Below, in pieces: positions 34,889 to 43,805 of a stretch of DNA of 64,000 nt. Both the position numbers and the translations under genes were made by a program. The DNA comes from Sulfurimonas sp. (GTDB lineage Bacteria > Campylobacterota > Campylobacteria > Campylobacterales > Sulfurimonadaceae), in the NCBI RefSeq assembly GCF_023229025.1, contig NZ_JALOAA010000002.1, positions 39,334 to 103,333 of the forward strand, written 5' to 3'. Numbering within the stretch: the stretch's first letter is position 1; every line of letters begins with the position of its first letter. The notes under the pieces were generated by a model. It saw only the letters and a program-made list of their open reading frames with translations, did no database searches and was not told the DNA's origin.

Positions 34889-36969
34889 CTAGTTTGTCCT
34901 GCTTGGATTGCTGTTATTAAGATAGTATTTACTATATCTTTTACACTACACCCACGACTTAAGTCGTTAACCGGCTTTTTAAGCCCTTGTAAAATAGGTC
35001 CTATCGCAATTGCTCCGCTAGAGCGCTGAACTGCTTTATAAGTGTTGTTTCCGGTGTTTAAATCCGGAAAGATAAAAACAGTTGCTTCGCCTGCTATTTT
35101 TGAATTTGGAAGTTTTAAAGAGGCAACGCTTTTATCAATTGCCGCATCATACTGGATTGGTCCGTCAACTTTTAAATCCGCCCTCATAGATTTTACTATC
35201 TTTGTAGCTTCTCTTACTTTATCTACATCTTCTCCGCTTCCGCTCTCACCGGTTGCATAAGAGAGCATTGCTACCTTTGGTTCAATCCCAAAAGCAAGAG
35301 CCGTATCTACACACGAGAGAGCAATTTGCGCAAGCTCATCGGCATTTGGGTCTTGGTTTAGTGCGCAATCCCCATAGACTAAAACTTTTGTCTTTAAGCA
35401 CATAAAAAATAGACTAGATATTATACTTACATCAGGAGCGGTTTTTATGATTTGAAGTGCGGGTCTTATCGTGTCTGCTGTTGTGTGTATGGCACCGCTT
35501 ACCATGCCGTCTGCATACCCCAGATGAACCATCATGGTTGCAAAGTAGTTTACATGAGCCATAGCATCTTTTGCACCTTGAAGGCTTAATCCTTTCTCTT
35601 TTCTTAGCGTATAAAAAATATCCGCAAACTCTTCAAGAAAGCTTGACTCAAAGGGGTTGATTATGTCTGCTTTACTCAAATCAAGACCAAATTTTTTCGC
35701 ACTCTCTTGTATCTCATCTTTGCGACCTAAGAGTATAATCTCTGCAACATCACGCCGCAAAATCATCTCCGCAGCTCTGAGTACTCTCTCATCGCTGCTC
35801 TCAGGCAAGACTATTTTGCCTCTTTTTTCTCTAGCCATCTCAAAGAGTTTATACTCAAACATCATGGGAGTCATCACATTGTTTGTCTGTGTGGCTATCC
35901 TCTGTTCAATCGCTTTTATATCTATACTTGAGTTAAACAGACCAAGAGCAAGGGCTATTTTTCTCTCACTAGTTACTCTAAGCCTAGAGTAAACACGCGA
36001 TAGATTTTTTGCTGTATGGTAATCGTCGGTTTCTACGCTAAGTATAGGTATGCTGAAATCTTTAAGGCCGGATATTATTTTTTGTATAGCTGCATTAAGT
36101 TCTGCATTTGAAGAAAAAATGATGCCGCTAATTTTTGGGTACTCCTTGGAGTAAAAAGCCGCGATGATAGCCAGAACGATATCTGACCTATTTGCCGAGA
36201 CGATAACGAGATCATCTTCTTTTATCTGCGCTAAAAAGCCTTCAACATTCTGAGTGACGATTTTAAAATCTTTTACGGCTCTAGTGTTGTGCTCCTGCAT
36301 AAAATAGACAAATTTTGCATTTAAAGTATCTTTTACATCCTCAATAGTCGGTACATCAAGCTCTTCTACCTCCTTTAATATATATATGTTGATGTTGGTT
36401 CCTAAAAGCTTCTCTTTTAGTTCCAGACATCTCTCCTCCTCAACTCTATTTACAAATGTCGCAAAATGGCTGCAGTCATGAGAGCGTATATTTTGAGCTT
36501 CAATCAAGATATTTTCATAAATATCCCGAGTAAGAGAATCTTTTGCATTAACGATGTTTATAACTGCGGAGTTAAAATTTTGAGCTAAAAGCAGGTTTAA
36601 GTCATAGTCTATAGTCGAGGTTAAAAAAGAGCGCCTTATGCCTTCACAAAGAATGAAATCATAATTTTTCTCAAGCTTTTTAAACTTCCCTATAAGTTGG
36701 TTTATCAACTCATCAAGACGATTTGAGGCAATCATCTCCTCAACATAGTCTATATCAAACCCATATGCATCTTCATAGGGTGTATCAAGGTCATACCGTT
36801 TAAGAATAAAGTCTATATCTTTATCACGAATATCTTTTGAGAGTATGATGGGGCGGAAAAAGGCAACTTTGTCTATGTTTCTTTTTAGTGTCTCCATCAT
36901 CCCAAAAGATACAAAGAGAGTGCCAGCTTTTTTGTCTTGCGCTGATATGTAAAGAGATTTTATTTTCAT
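34885..36969 (-). CDS. pta: Phosphate acetyltransferase (long form)
   Basis: From ATG 36969 the protein is 694 residues. It has an N-terminal P-loop/DRTGG-type regulatory region (to ~360) and the C-terminal catalytic PTA domain (RGKIVLPESSDERVLRAAEM; LGYADGMVSGAIHTTADTIR; GDCALNQDPNADELA). It interconverts acetyl-CoA and acetyl-phosphate. AGGTAG at proper distance supports ATG 36969; the frame extends to 37056, but the extra 29 residues are hydrophobic and unlike the family. It is first in the operon pta-ackA-lipoprotein-MFS-pyk-ppsA. No known promoter motif is obvious. Confidence 0.94.
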   Translation of the reverse strand: MKIKSLYISAQDKKAGTLFVSFGMMETLKRNIDKVAFFRPIILSKDIRDKDIDFILKRYDLDTPYEDAYGFDIDYVEEMIASNRLDELINQLIGKFKKLEKNYDFILCEGIRRSFLTSTIDYDLNLLLAQNFNSAVINIVNAKDSLTRDIYENILIEAQNIRSHDCSHFATFVNRVEEERCLELKEKLLGTNINIYILKEVEELDVPTIEDVKDTLNAKFVYFMQEHNTRAVKDFKIVTQNVEGFLAQIKEDDLVIVSANRSDIVLAIIAAFYSKEYPKISGIIFSSNAELNAAIQKIISGLKDFSIPILSVETDDYHTAKNLSRVYSRLRVTSERKIALALGLFNSSIDIKAIEQRIATQTNNVMTPMMFEYKLFEMAREKRGKIVLPESSDERVLRAAEMILRRDVAEIILLGRKDEIQESAKKFGLDLSKADIINPFESSFLEEFADIFYTLRKEKGLSLQGAKDAMAHVNYFATMMVHLGYADGMVSGAIHTTADTIRPALQIIKTAPDVSIISSLFFMCLKTKVLVYGDCALNQDPNADELAQIALSCVDTALAFGIEPKVAMLSYATGESGSGEDVDKVREATKIVKSMRADLKVDGPIQYDAAIDKSVASLKLPNSKIAGEATVFIFPDLNTGNNTYKAVQRSSGAIAIGPILQGLKKPVNDLSRGCSVKDIVNTILITAIQAGQTS

Positions 36970-37129
36970 TGAGCTACCTACAAAGCAAAATATGCTTAAT
37001 GTTATGATTTTTTTAGTTAAAGATGGCTGAGCACCCGCAAGAATCATACTGAACAATAATATACTAAATATAGTAACAGATGTATAGCGATAAAAGAGTA
37101 TTTGAGATTTAGATTATTAAAAAAGAAGT

Positions 37130-37155
37130 GCTCCGCTCGCAGAAGCGAGCGGAGC
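37130..37155 (-). terminator. Rho-independent terminator after small peptide gene A
   Basis: Perfect stem GCTCCGCTCGC with GCGAGCGGAGC around a 4-base loop, followed on the minus strand by ACTTCTTTTTT. It lies 15 bases past the stop of the gene at 37171-37305. Confidence 0.9.
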
Positions 37156-37170
37156 TAAAAGTCGCGACTC

Positions 37171-37305
37171 TTAGTAAAGGTCTTGACTTGGGTGGTTAGG
37201 CTTGATGCTTTCGGTGTTGTTACCGTTGTTTGTATCATAAGTTACGATGTTGTCAGCTTGAAGAGCACCTAGTGTTAATCCGATTAGTAAAATCAATGTT
37301 TTCAT
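37171..37305 (-). CDS. Small secreted peptide A (44 residues), duplicated at 51985
   Basis: This frame is too short for most gene finders but is well supported. It has an ATG with AAAGGA ten bases upstream, a TATAAT promoter, a strong terminator and a nearly identical paralog 14.8 kb away. It starts MKTLILLIGLTLGALQA, a clear signal peptide, so the mature product would be about 27 residues, DNIVTYDTNNGNNTE then SIKPNHPSQDLY. It has no Cys. The two copies differ at only three residues, all in the mature part (Ser/Gly, Pro/Thr, Ser/Thr). No family is recognised. Confidence 0.8.
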   Translation of the reverse strand: MKTLILLIGLTLGALQADNIVTYDTNNGNNTESIKPNHPSQDLY

Positions 37306-37346
37306 TGTGTATCCTTTGTTAAGAGAGCATTACCCTCTAATATTTT

Positions 37347-37373
37347 TAAATCAGACAAATTATATCCGATTTA
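37347..37373 (-). promoter_or_regulatory. Promoter and inverted repeat of small peptide gene A
   Basis: Minus-strand TATAAT (37359-37364) lies between TAAATC (37347-37352) and GATTTA (37368-37373), a 6-bp inverted repeat spaced by 15 bases that could be a regulator site over the -10 box. The leader of about 47 bases holds a stem GAGGG/CTCTC. The entire block to 37305 is conserved without change in copy B. Confidence 0.65.
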
Positions 37374-37483
37374 ACTTTTAGGCTTCTCACGGTTTTTTAA
37401 GTACTATTTTTAATTAAGACAATTTTTATCTTTTATTCAAGATTTGGTTTGTATTATGCAACCTCTTCAGAGCGATAGGGAGT

Positions 37484-37705
37484 TTAACTGTTTTTTAAAA
37501 TAGTATCTTGTAGTTTTTGTATATCATCTAAGATTGTTCGATGTATAATCGCATCTCTTTGCAACAGCTTTGCTTGTGCAGTTTTAAATTTCTTAGAAGT
37601 GGTAATTGTACGAATTGCTTTGTATTTTGAAGAAGACTTAAATTCATCTGCTTTTTTTAATAATTCAGCTTTCATATTTTGCTGTAAATACTCTTCAACA
37701 CTCAT
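37484..37705 (-). CDS. Small basic protein of unknown function
   Basis: The 73-residue protein is rich in Lys, Gln and Ile, predicted helical (EEYLQQNMKAELLKKADEF; QRDAIIHRTILDDIQKLQD) and has no signal peptide. A strong AAGGAGAT site precedes the ATG. The ATG overlaps the stop of a start-less 20-codon frame (37702-37764) that reads like the tail of an upstream gene. It may be the surviving second gene of a two-gene module (inference). Confidence 0.55.
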   Translation of the reverse strand: MSVEEYLQQNMKAELLKKADEFKSSSKYKAIRTITTSKKFKTAQAKLLQRDAIIHRTILDDIQKLQDTILKNS

Positions 37706-37764
37706 ATAATCTCCTTCTCTAGTAGTTCTAAAAATTTATTTTCATCAATGTTTTCATGTTCAGT

Positions 37765-38556
37765 TCAAAAAGAGTTCTTTAAAAAGTTTTTAACAGCACT
37801 AGTAAATTCATCTGGCTTCTCAAGCATACTGACATGCCCGCTACCGCTTAAGCATACGAGAGTAGAGTTTTTTATTTTATTTGCCATTTGTGTCATAGTG
37901 TCTGGAGATATGATATTGTCATTCTCAGCGCTTATTAACAAGACGGGAATCTCTATATCGTCTAAACTCCTAGTTGTATCTGTTCTGCTAATCATAGCTA
38001 AGAGAGCGCCCTTTATGGCTGTGGGATTTAGATTCATAATTTTATTTTTAATTTTTTCTAGCTTTAGCGGCTCTTTTTTAATAAAATCTTTACTAAAAGC
38101 AGCGGATAGAAACCCATCTACAAAAGGCTCGACTCCTTTAGTGTCTATGTTTGATATAGCCTCGGCGCGCTTTAGTTTTGCTTCATCGTTATCGCTGCTT
38201 GTTGTAGTGTTTGCAAGTATCAAGGCTTTATAGCTTCCTCTTAGTTTCTCATTTGCTCTAAGTGCGATATAACCGCCCATAGAAAACCCACAAATAATCG
38301 GTTTATCCAGCTCTAATCTTGCGATAATATTTTCCAAATCTTCTGTGAAGCTCTCCATTGTGTATTGACCCGTGTTTAACTCAGAGTCGCCAAAACCTCT
38401 AATGTCATACGAGATACAGTAGTATTCATCTTTAAGTTTGCTTATTACACCATCCCAAAGTGTGTGGTCAAAAGGAAACCCATGTATAAAAACTAATGAC
38501 TGCTTAGTTTCTTCGCCAAAAATCTTGACATTTATGCCGTTAATTCTCTTGTTCAT
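37765..38556 (-). CDS. Alpha/beta hydrolase
   Basis: From ATG 38556 (AAAGGATTTAAG upstream) the protein is 263 residues. It has the alpha/beta-hydrolase oxyanion motif FIHGFPFDHTLWDG, nucleophile elbow GFSMGG, the Asp region LLISAENDNIISP and catalytic His in SGSGHVSMLEKP. The fold suits an esterase or a BioH/PcaD-like hydrolase. The substrate is unknown. It is divergent from the SUV3-like helicase, 83 bases apart. Confidence 0.8.
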   Translation of the reverse strand: MNKRINGINVKIFGEETKQSLVFIHGFPFDHTLWDGVISKLKDEYYCISYDIRGFGDSELNTGQYTMESFTEDLENIIARLELDKPIICGFSMGGYIALRANEKLRGSYKALILANTTTSSDNDEAKLKRAEAISNIDTKGVEPFVDGFLSAAFSKDFIKKEPLKLEKIKNKIMNLNPTAIKGALLAMISRTDTTRSLDDIEIPVLLISAENDNIISPDTMTQMANKIKNSTLVCLSGSGHVSMLEKPDEFTSAVKNFLKNSF

Positions 38557-38639
38557 CTTAAATCCTTTATGTAAAGTAAAAAGAACTATTCTAGCTAAAA
38601 TCAGGTCCAAATAAAAACTATATTTGGCTACAATTCTGC

Positions 38640-41438
38640 ATGGCAAAGAAAAATAGAAAAAACAGTAAAATAAACCAAAAAATTAGAAAATATTTTGACG
38701 ATGACCCCTTTGATGTGGGGATTTTAAGGGTAAGCACGCAAACACTCAGCGAACTTTTTAACGCACTTGGTATTTACGATATAGATAACAGCAGAGATAT
38801 ACTTATAAAAACTGCAAGAATGATGTGGAGCGAGGCAGAAAACGATTTTCGCTTAGATATACTGAACTTTTTTGCAAATGAGGGTAAAATCTACAAAGCA
38901 ACAACTCCAAAAGAGCCTAACCTCGATAGAGATGAGAAGATAGAAGCGCTTATTGCAGAGTTAGATGTAACTCATCAAGAGAGAGTTTTGCTCCATGATG
39001 CTTTTGCAGATGTAAGAAGTAAAAAAATTACTATTGAGAAGATGGAGTCAAAACTCCGTCATATTAGGTATAGCCTCAAAAAAGAGAGAGTTCAGAAGAG
39101 AGTCGGCGGTGTTTTTGACATAGAGGACTCTTTAGAGTTTAACGCTTCTATCCATTATGTTTTATATGCGCAGAGTTTTCATAAAATACTTACCCTAAAC
39201 ACAAAAAATTATGATTATGACTATTTTAGAGATAGCGATGAGAAGCAACTTATAGAAGAGATTTTAGAAGAAAAAGAGCGTGTTGTTACAAAGAAGCAAA
39301 AGGAGGTAGAGGCTTTTATAAAAAACCTAAAAAATCCCCATCCCTACATGACACAAAAAGAGATAGCAACCTCTCTTCGTGCTTCGCCTCCAAAAACAAA
39401 GCTCTCTTACCCGCTTATAAAAGAGAGCGTTCTTCTGGGTATTATTAAAAAAGTGCTTGGAGATGTAGAGATAGAGCTTCATGATGAAGAGCTTCTAATC
39501 CGCCTGCAGCAGAGCTGCAAGCTTCCACAAACAGATAAGTCCCAGAGCTATATTTTAGAGCTGCATGTAGAGCTAAATTCACTGTTAGAAGATATATGGA
39601 AGGCAAATGAGCTTGATTTTAACGATGCACTAAATGAGTCTAGAGAGGAGCTTGAGAAACAATTTTTAAATGATTTAAAAGATATTGTAGAGGAGTGCGG
39701 TTCTTATGCGACCCTTCTTCGTCTAAGTGATGATGCGCTTTATGCCAAAGTTTATGACGTGTTGCTTGAGATAGTGCCTATTTCACTAAATATCTCGCCA
39801 AAAATAGCGCGAAAATGTGTTAGACGATTTGTTCACTCCATCCATGAAGAGATAGCAAAAAAACAGAGATATGAGCTTTTGGCAAGAACCATAAGAGAGT
39901 TTAAAAACCTCTTTCCACTCGCACGCGACATGAGAAGAAAACTAACACTTCACATAGGACCTACAAATAGCGGAAAGACCTATCAGGCTATGCAAAAACT
40001 TAAAAATGCCGACACCGGCTACTATCTTGCACCGCTTAGGCTTTTGGCACTAGAGGGGTATGAGGATTTAAAAGAGAGCGGGATTGAGGCATCTTTGATA
40101 ACCGGTGAGGAGCAGATTATTGATGAGGATGCAACACACATAAGTTCAACTATTGAGATGTTGAATTTTGATGTGGATGTGGATGTCTGCGTTATAGATG
40201 AGGTGCAGATGATAGACGATCGTGACCGTGGCTGGGCATGGGCAAATGCAATCATCGGCGCACCTGCAAAAGAGATTATCATGACAGGTTCGCCAAATGC
40301 AAAAGAGGCGGTTATAGCACTTGCAGAGTATCTAGGAGAGGAGCTTGAGATTATCGAGTTTAAGAGAAAAAACCCGCTCACACTCCTGAGTGAACCAACC
40401 CCCGAGAAGAGTGTAGAGCCAAATACGGCAATTATCGCTTTTAGCCGAAAAGATGTATTAAAGCTTAAACATATTTTTTCCAAATATTTTAATGTAAGTG
40501 TTGTTTACGGTAATCTATCTCCGGAGGTAAGACGTGAGGAAGCAAGAAGATTTCGCACGGGAGAGACACAGATACTTGTGGCAACAGATGCCATAGCCAT
40601 GGGGCTTAATATGCCTATAAAAACTATTCTCTTCTCAAAAGCAGAGAAGTTTGACGGCGTAAGCGACAGAAGCCTGCTTCCAAGCGAGATTCATCAGATT
40701 TCAGGTCGTGCCGGAAGATACGGTATGCATGAAAACGGTTATGTAGGAGCTTTAAGCGGCGATGTTTTAAATGCCATAAAGAAGAATTTTAATAAAGAGG
40801 CAAAAGCGATAACTATCCCGTTTAAAGTTATGGCAAATCTTGACCATATAAAGCTTGTAGGAACTATTCTAGAGGAGAATTCACTTCATGAGATACTTAA
40901 GTTTTTTGTAAAAAACATGGAGTTTGACGGTCCATTTATAGCTACAAACTTAGATGATATGTTAGAAGTTTCAATTTTGGTGGATAGCTATGATTTGGAT
41001 ATTGCTACAAAGTACCATCTTGCATGTGCGCCGCTAACTCTAAAGTCGCCCTATATTATTGCGGCTTATGAGAGCTACTTAGGAGCGCTTGAGAAAAAGA
41101 TGCCAATTCCCTACATTGCTCCGCCGTTAAGCGGAAGTTATGCGCAGACGACGGATGAGCTTCTGCGCGCTGAGGATATGGTAAAGGAGATTTCGCTATA
41201 TCTCTGGCTAAGTTACAGATTTAGCGACTACTTTGTAGATGTAGGGAGAGCCAGAGCGGCAAGAGGAGTTCTAAACAAGTTCATAGAGAACTCGCTTCAG
41301 CAGAGCCAACTTGCCACAAAGTGCAGGATGTGCAACGCACCGCTACCGCCAAACTCCCCTTATGGCATCTGCCAGTCATGCTTCAAGAAAAACTACGCAG
41401 GACGCGGGATAAGCAGCAGAGGGTACAGAAAGAGATAA
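38640..41438 (+). CDS. SUV3-like ATP-dependent RNA helicase with Zn-ribbon tail
   Basis: The 932-residue protein has an N-terminal ~430-residue region of unknown type with charged coiled-coil stretches. A helicase core then carries Walker A LHIGPTNSGKTYQ (~441), Walker B VIDEVQMIDDRDRGW (DEVQ) and motif VI QISGRAGRYG. The spacing and motif sequences (HIGPTNSGKT, DEVQM) are those of mitochondrial SUV3, an RNA helicase of the degradosome. A C-terminal CRMCNAPLPPNSPYGICQSC zinc ribbon follows. Bacterial homologs occur in Campylobacterota; their partner and target are not established. Confidence 0.85.
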   Translation: MAKKNRKNSKINQKIRKYFDDDPFDVGILRVSTQTLSELFNALGIYDIDNSRDILIKTARMMWSEAENDFRLDILNFFANEGKIYKATTPKEPNLDRDEKIEALIAELDVTHQERVLLHDAFADVRSKKITIEKMESKLRHIRYSLKKERVQKRVGGVFDIEDSLEFNASIHYVLYAQSFHKILTLNTKNYDYDYFRDSDEKQLIEEILEEKERVVTKKQKEVEAFIKNLKNPHPYMTQKEIATSLRASPPKTKLSYPLIKESVLLGIIKKVLGDVEIELHDEELLIRLQQSCKLPQTDKSQSYILELHVELNSLLEDIWKANELDFNDALNESREELEKQFLNDLKDIVEECGSYATLLRLSDDALYAKVYDVLLEIVPISLNISPKIARKCVRRFVHSIHEEIAKKQRYELLARTIREFKNLFPLARDMRRKLTLHIGPTNSGKTYQAMQKLKNADTGYYLAPLRLLALEGYEDLKESGIEASLITGEEQIIDEDATHISSTIEMLNFDVDVDVCVIDEVQMIDDRDRGWAWANAIIGAPAKEIIMTGSPNAKEAVIALAEYLGEELEIIEFKRKNPLTLLSEPTPEKSVEPNTAIIAFSRKDVLKLKHIFSKYFNVSVVYGNLSPEVRREEARRFRTGETQILVATDAIAMGLNMPIKTILFSKAEKFDGVSDRSLLPSEIHQISGRAGRYGMHENGYVGALSGDVLNAIKKNFNKEAKAITIPFKVMANLDHIKLVGTILEENSLHEILKFFVKNMEFDGPFIATNLDDMLEVSILVDSYDLDIATKYHLACAPLTLKSPYIIAAYESYLGALEKKMPIPYIAPPLSGSYAQTTDELLRAEDMVKEISLYLWLSYRFSDYFVDVGRARAARGVLNKFIENSLQQSQLATKCRMCNAPLPPNSPYGICQSCFKKNYAGRGISSRGYRKR

Positions 41439-41513
41439 TCAGATATGAGAGTAAAGCATAAATTAAAGTAAAATACCGCTATTTTGCATGTTGCGCTAAT
41501 CAAAAGGAAAAAA

Positions 41514-41738
41514 ATGGTTTCAAAAAAGTATCTTCATCAGGTTCAGGCACTTTTGCTCTCTGGTTTTATGAGCTTTATCATGTCGGGGGCGATTACATTT
41601 ATTAACTTAGGATTTGTGGATAATTTTTTCTCTATTTGGATGCACGCTGGGATAATCGCTTACATGATAGCTTTTCCTACTATACTGCTTGTTTTTCCGA
41701 TTGCACGCAAGCTTGCGATGATGATAGCGTCAAGATAA
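41514..41738 (+). CDS. DUF2798 family small membrane protein
   Basis: The 74-residue protein has two membrane helices: LLLSGFMSFIMSGAITFINL (~10-30) and GIIAYMIAFPTILLVFPIAR (~45-65). The pattern with FPIARKLA matches DUF2798. AAAAGGAAAAAA precedes ATG 41514, which is preferred over a TTG at 41484. Function is unknown. Confidence 0.75.
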   Translation: MVSKKYLHQVQALLLSGFMSFIMSGAITFINLGFVDNFFSIWMHAGIIAYMIAFPTILLVFPIARKLAMMIASR

Positions 41739-41809
41739 AATATGTCAAAACAAGAGTATGCAGTGTGTAGTCGTGATTACTCAAAAGCAACTTTAAAACA
41801 AAAGATAGT

Positions 41810-41837
41810 AGTATGCTAAATCATACTTATCTATAAT
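41810..41837 (+). promoter_or_regulatory. Inverted repeat and -10 box before the Na/Pi transporter
   Basis: AGTATG (41810-41815) and CATACT (41822-41827) form an inverted repeat just upstream of TATAAT (41832-41837). The GTG start is at 41849, so only a few bases would be untranslated. The repeat is at the place of a -35 region and may be an operator. Confidence 0.45.
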
Positions 41838-41848
41838 AGAGGTAATCA

Positions 41849-43621
41849 GTGTTAAAGAGATACTATTTTCAGTTTTTTTTGCTCTCTCTTGCTTTTGTTG
41901 TGTTTTTCAATGATGACTACAAGATTATTATAGCAGGAATTGCCATATTTATAGTAGGTATGGTCTTTATGGAGGAGGGTTTTAAGCTCTTTAGCGGCGG
42001 CATGCTAGAGAAGACTCTGCAAGCAAGCACGGATACTCTGCCAAAGGCTATGGGCACCGGATTTGTTGCAACTGCCATTATGCAGAGTTCATCTTTAGTC
42101 TCCATAATAATAATCTCTTTTTTAAGTGCGGAGCTTATAACTCTAAGCGGTGCTATTGGCGTAATACTCGGCTCAAACATTGGTTCAACCACAACTGCTT
42201 GGATAGTCTCCTCTTTTGGCGTAAAGATAGATATAGCGGCCTATGCCATGCCTATGATAATTTTTGGCGCGGCACTCAAGTACTCAAAGAGCAAGAGTTA
42301 TCAAGGAATCGGAAAGATAGTGCTTGGACTCGGATTTGTGTTTCTTGGTATTGCTTACATGAAGGATGGTTTTGAGGTTTTACAAAAAACTATTGACATG
42401 TCAAAATATGCGCTTGAAGGCTATTTGGGTATTTTAGTCTATGTACTACTTGGGATGATTGCTACGGTTATTATGCAGTCAAGCGCGGCATCAATAACGT
42501 TAATCATTACTGCACTTGCCACAAACCAGATTATATATATTAACGCACTAGAGCTTGTCATTGGGGCAAATGTCGGCACAACTATTACAGCTGTACTTGC
42601 AGCTTTATCATCGAATTCAAATGGGAAAAGGGTCGCTCTTGCACACTTCATTATAAAAGTTGCAACAGCCTTTGTAGCGATACTTTTTTTGTACCAATTA
42701 AGCGATTTTACAACCTATTTAGCTTTAAAAATAGGTATAGATAGCGATGATTATGCTATGCAGTTGGCACTATTTCATACCATTTTTAATGTTATCGGGG
42801 TTTTGCTTGTTTCTCCCTTTACGGGCAGACTTGTCAAATATTTAGAGACTCTTTTTATAGAGGTAAATATTTATGCGCTAAAGCCGCTCTATCTTGATAA
42901 TGTCGTCATCAATGTACCGGATGCCGCGATAGAGTCGATAAAAAAAGAGATAATCCATCTATATGATAGCTCCGTTGAGGCAATATCACACTCCATGTTC
43001 TTGCATCGTCATGAGTTTATAAAGAGTGCAGATATAAAAAGCGTAGTGAAAAACTCAAAGATGAATATGAAAAGTGATGTAAATGAGTTTTATACAAATA
43101 AGATTAAGTCACTCTACGGGGATATTATTCACTACGCGACACTCTCTCAAGAGGAGATGAGTGAAGAGGATCAAAATAGGATCTATGATTTAAAACTTGC
43201 TTCTAGAGAGATTATAGAGGCGGTAAAAAATATGAGAGATTTGCAAAAAAATATCTACTACTACTCCAAATCAAGAAATAGTTACATAAAGGAGGAGTAC
43301 GACAATCTAAGAGTTTACATCGCAAAGACGATAGATACTATAGAGAGATTAAAAGAGCATGATGATGAGCTAGATGTCATCTCAACAATAGAGCTTCTAA
43401 AAGAGAGTACAAAAGCATTAGATAGCATAAAAAACAGCAGAATAGATACGCTTATACGAGAAAACAAGATTGATTCAAAAATGGCAACTTCACTTATTAA
43501 CGATAGCTCATTTGCATATGGAGTAACACAAAATTTGATACAAGCCGCTACAATATTGTGGATAGAAGATATGGATATCAGAACATTAGGAGTTCAAGAT
43601 GAAGATAAACAAGGTATTTAA
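41849..43621 (+). CDS. Na/Pi cotransporter family protein with PhoU-like tail
   Basis: The 590-residue protein has two inverted Na/Pi-cotransport repeats with QSSS (ATAIMQSSSLVSI, ~75) and QSSA (ATVIMQSSAASIT, ~210), and GSNIGSTTT/GANVGTTIT motifs. A C-terminal cytosolic helical PhoU-like domain occupies ~360-585. It probably imports phosphate with sodium at the inner membrane. The start is GTG. The next small gene overlaps its end by 23 bases. Confidence 0.85.
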   Translation: MLKRYYFQFFLLSLAFVVFFNDDYKIIIAGIAIFIVGMVFMEEGFKLFSGGMLEKTLQASTDTLPKAMGTGFVATAIMQSSSLVSIIIISFLSAELITLSGAIGVILGSNIGSTTTAWIVSSFGVKIDIAAYAMPMIIFGAALKYSKSKSYQGIGKIVLGLGFVFLGIAYMKDGFEVLQKTIDMSKYALEGYLGILVYVLLGMIATVIMQSSAASITLIITALATNQIIYINALELVIGANVGTTITAVLAALSSNSNGKRVALAHFIIKVATAFVAILFLYQLSDFTTYLALKIGIDSDDYAMQLALFHTIFNVIGVLLVSPFTGRLVKYLETLFIEVNIYALKPLYLDNVVINVPDAAIESIKKEIIHLYDSSVEAISHSMFLHRHEFIKSADIKSVVKNSKMNMKSDVNEFYTNKIKSLYGDIIHYATLSQEEMSEEDQNRIYDLKLASREIIEAVKNMRDLQKNIYYYSKSRNSYIKEEYDNLRVYIAKTIDTIERLKEHDDELDVISTIELLKESTKALDSIKNSRIDTLIRENKIDSKMATSLINDSSFAYGVTQNLIQAATILWIEDMDIRTLGVQDEDKQGI

Positions 43622-43805
43622 GGGAATAGAGAAACTTTTTTTTAGCAACATTGATGACAAGCAAAAAAAAGAGGAGTTAAAAGAGAAGCTAAACAAAAAG
43701 ATAAAGCAGACAAAAAAAGAGATAACAAATGCTCAAGATAGTGAAGAAATTTATGATTTAAGAGCAAAACTCTATATCTTAAAAAAACTTCTTGAGAGAG
43801 TTTAA
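43599..43805 (+). CDS. Small coiled-coil protein coupled to the Na/Pi transporter
   Basis: The 68-residue protein is Lys/Glu-rich, predicted all-helical with a coiled coil (KKEELKEKLNKKIKQTKKEI), and has no membrane segment. It overlaps the transporter gene by 23 bases in another frame, and its stop overlaps that of the convergent GGDEF/EAL gene by four bases. No family recognised; translational coupling is the main support. Confidence 0.55.
   Translation: MKINKVFKGIEKLFFSNIDDKQKKEELKEKLNKKIKQTKKEITNAQDSEEIYDLRAKLYILKKLLERV

Noticed and set aside
37484..37705. Antitoxin of a type II toxin-antitoxin pair
   Set aside because: No known antitoxin fold visible and the partner is only a start-less fragment; kept as unknown.
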